This document shows positions 62,535 through 64,000 of a DNA stretch of 64,000 bases, one piece after another. Each line of letters opens with the position of its first letter. Within the stretch, counting starts at the first letter, position 1. The stretch covers positions 124,001 to 188,000 of the forward strand of contig JABVXV010000100.1 of the NCBI GenBank assembly GCA_013365325.1. The letters run 5' to 3'. The stretch comes from Dipetalonema caudispina. Lineage: Eukaryota; Nematoda; Chromadorea; Rhabditida; Onchocercidae. Below the pieces are notes generated by a model, which was not told the DNA's origin, ran no database searches, and saw only the letters and a list, made by a program, of their open reading frames with translations. Made by a program: the position numbers and the translations under genes.

Positions 62535-64000
62535 TTGATATAATTTAAGTACTGAGAGATAAGAGATATGATTATAACAGTTAAATAGAAAGGATTTGAT
62601 TAGAATTCATACTATTAAAATACCTCCAAATTTAATGCAAGAATCATGAATAATTCATTAAATGAAAGTTTGTTGGTAATGATATGTTTATAAATCGAAG
62701 CAACATTTTGTGATATTTCTCGGAAGTTTCTTAAATTGATCTTCAATCAGCTGAAAGAACTTTGTGATAGCAGCTAAAATAATAGCCGAAAACGATTAAT
62801 ATGTCGACATTCTTAAATTTTTGCCCATTTGTTTAAAATCTGATATGGCAGGAAAAGTTACTAATATTTAGATATTTATGTTTTGCAAAACGTATATATT
62901 TTTCGTATTGTCGTAAAGGCTAAATTCATTGATTTAATTGGAATGCAAAATGTACGTCACAAAAAATTTCAGCATTAATTAGTCAATTGTCTCCATTTTA
63001 AATGCCTTAATTCAATTTAGACAGCTAAAAATGTTCCATTCTTCTGTATATATTTATATTTATAACAGTTTGAAACAAGCAATTATACACGATTACCATT
63101 TCCTACAAATAATTAAAACACTAAATGGTATATAATTCCTGTTTTTCTCTTCTCAATTTGAAATTCTCACTTATTATATTTATGCCAAAAGTTTTCTATT
63201 GCATATTTATCTGTAATCACACTATTTATTTGTTTCCTATATTTGTGAAAATCATAAAAAAGGATGAAATTAAGACATGAATGGTTTAATTTCATCCTTT
63301 TTTGTGATTTCTGCATGCAATGAAAAGAGAATTTCCGTTTCGAAAATTTCTACTACCTATCGTAATTTAACATTTTCACCTATTTGCCGTAAATAAATGA
63401 TTTCTTCTTTGTCTTTTTATTTTCAGCAAAACTAGTGAACTATTTACATATAAATGTTTGAAATATTTTGTACTATAATACACATTAACCTGCTGTCTAC
63501 ACTTTACAAAAATATAAATTTAATAACAAGCAAGAACAAATAAATTGTTTCGATTGTGAATATATCGAATTCAATCTTGTGTTTGAATCAATGTATGAAA
63601 TCATTTGACAAGGGATGGATGAGAAATATCGGAGGGGAAAGATTTTGCTGAAATCGGTAATAATGTCCAGATTAAATGATGAAAGCACTGTGAAACTCTT
63701 TGAGAACTTTCACAGAATACAATTACTAGGATATATTTGACTCATTATTGATATTGTTTAAATAAGGCATAGAGAGAGAATTATCTGAGCATTTTTTGTG
63801 ATCAATAAAAGCCTTACATATTGGGTGGGATACTTTGTTCAAATGGAATTTTTTGAAAGTGAATGAGGAAAATTACTAATGAAGGGGGTTAAAGTACCAC
63901 TAAGATGAATACTCGATATATGAAATAATTATGGAAAATTTCTAACAGAATAAATTATAAGGTAAGCTAATTTTATCGAAATAGCTCTTCCTGAAGAGCT
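62535..64000. other. intergenic right end, no gene seen
   Basis: About 1.5 kb of AT-rich DNA with the hairpin at 63.28 kb. No exon-like ORF with plausible splice sites on either strand. Confidence 0.6.
63249..63310. repeat. near-perfect inverted repeat (hairpin)
   Basis: Arms 63249-63273 and 63286-63310 pair over 25 bases with one mismatch (core AAAAAAGGATGAAATTAA); the loop is 12 bases (GACATGAATGGT). It stands alone in intergenic DNA. Confidence 0.8.

Noticed and set aside
1..64000. tRNA and rRNA genes, CRISPR arrays
   Set aside because: I looked for B-box (GGTTCGAATCC-like) motifs and rRNA cores and saw none by eye; no regularly spaced direct repeats of CRISPR type. The ShKT unit array is an exon duplication.

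Overview
The window looks like nuclear DNA of a parasitic nematode, most likely filarial. It is very AT-rich, with many short exons, introns that start GT and end in T-rich tracts plus CAG/TAG, likely trans-splice acceptors just upstream of start codons, and nematode-typical families (MSP domain, ShKT domains, an inversin/MLT-4-like ankyrin protein). There are no bacterial-style operons or RBSs. Six multi-exon genes could be assembled by hand; reading phase agrees across nearly every splice junction, which is the main support for the models.

Layout: (1) 17140 down to the left edge, minus strand: 5' part of a MAGUK-type scaffold with an N-terminal PDZ, a linker resembling PALS1/Stardust and the start of an L27 domain; it continues beyond base 1. 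(2) 33191-24520, minus: a complete 18-exon OATP/SLCO-type transporter (699 aa). (3) 36146-37866, plus: an unrecognised small protein with two likely membrane segments. (4) 45642-38183, minus: an inversin/MLT-4-like ankyrin-repeat protein with a long C-terminal part, two GC-AG introns and one apparent frameshift; its second half could instead be a separate downstream cistron. (5) 50688-47435, minus: an N-terminally anchored protein with a C-terminal MSP domain. (6) 56158-58307, plus: a secreted protein with five tandemly duplicated ShKT exons and a sixth divergent one. (7) 61135-62502, plus: a second secreted ShKT protein with a hydrophobic, GPI-signal-like tail.

The remaining DNA is long introns and intergenic AT-rich sequence with microsatellites, homopolymers, a decayed BEL/Pao-like pol fragment near 51.2 kb, a pair of diverged dispersed repeats (53.1 and 59.4 kb) and a near-perfect hairpin at 63.28 kb.

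Functionally, the MAGUK and inversin-like genes belong to families that organise epithelial polarity and, in worms, cuticle/molting trafficking; the transporter would move organic anions; the ShKT proteins are secreted or surface-bound. No shared pathway can be shown from sequence alone. The most noteworthy points are the PDZ placed ahead of L27, the ShKT exon array with duplicated introns, the duplicated 3' splice site at 41.6 kb and the MSP domain on an N-terminal anchor.
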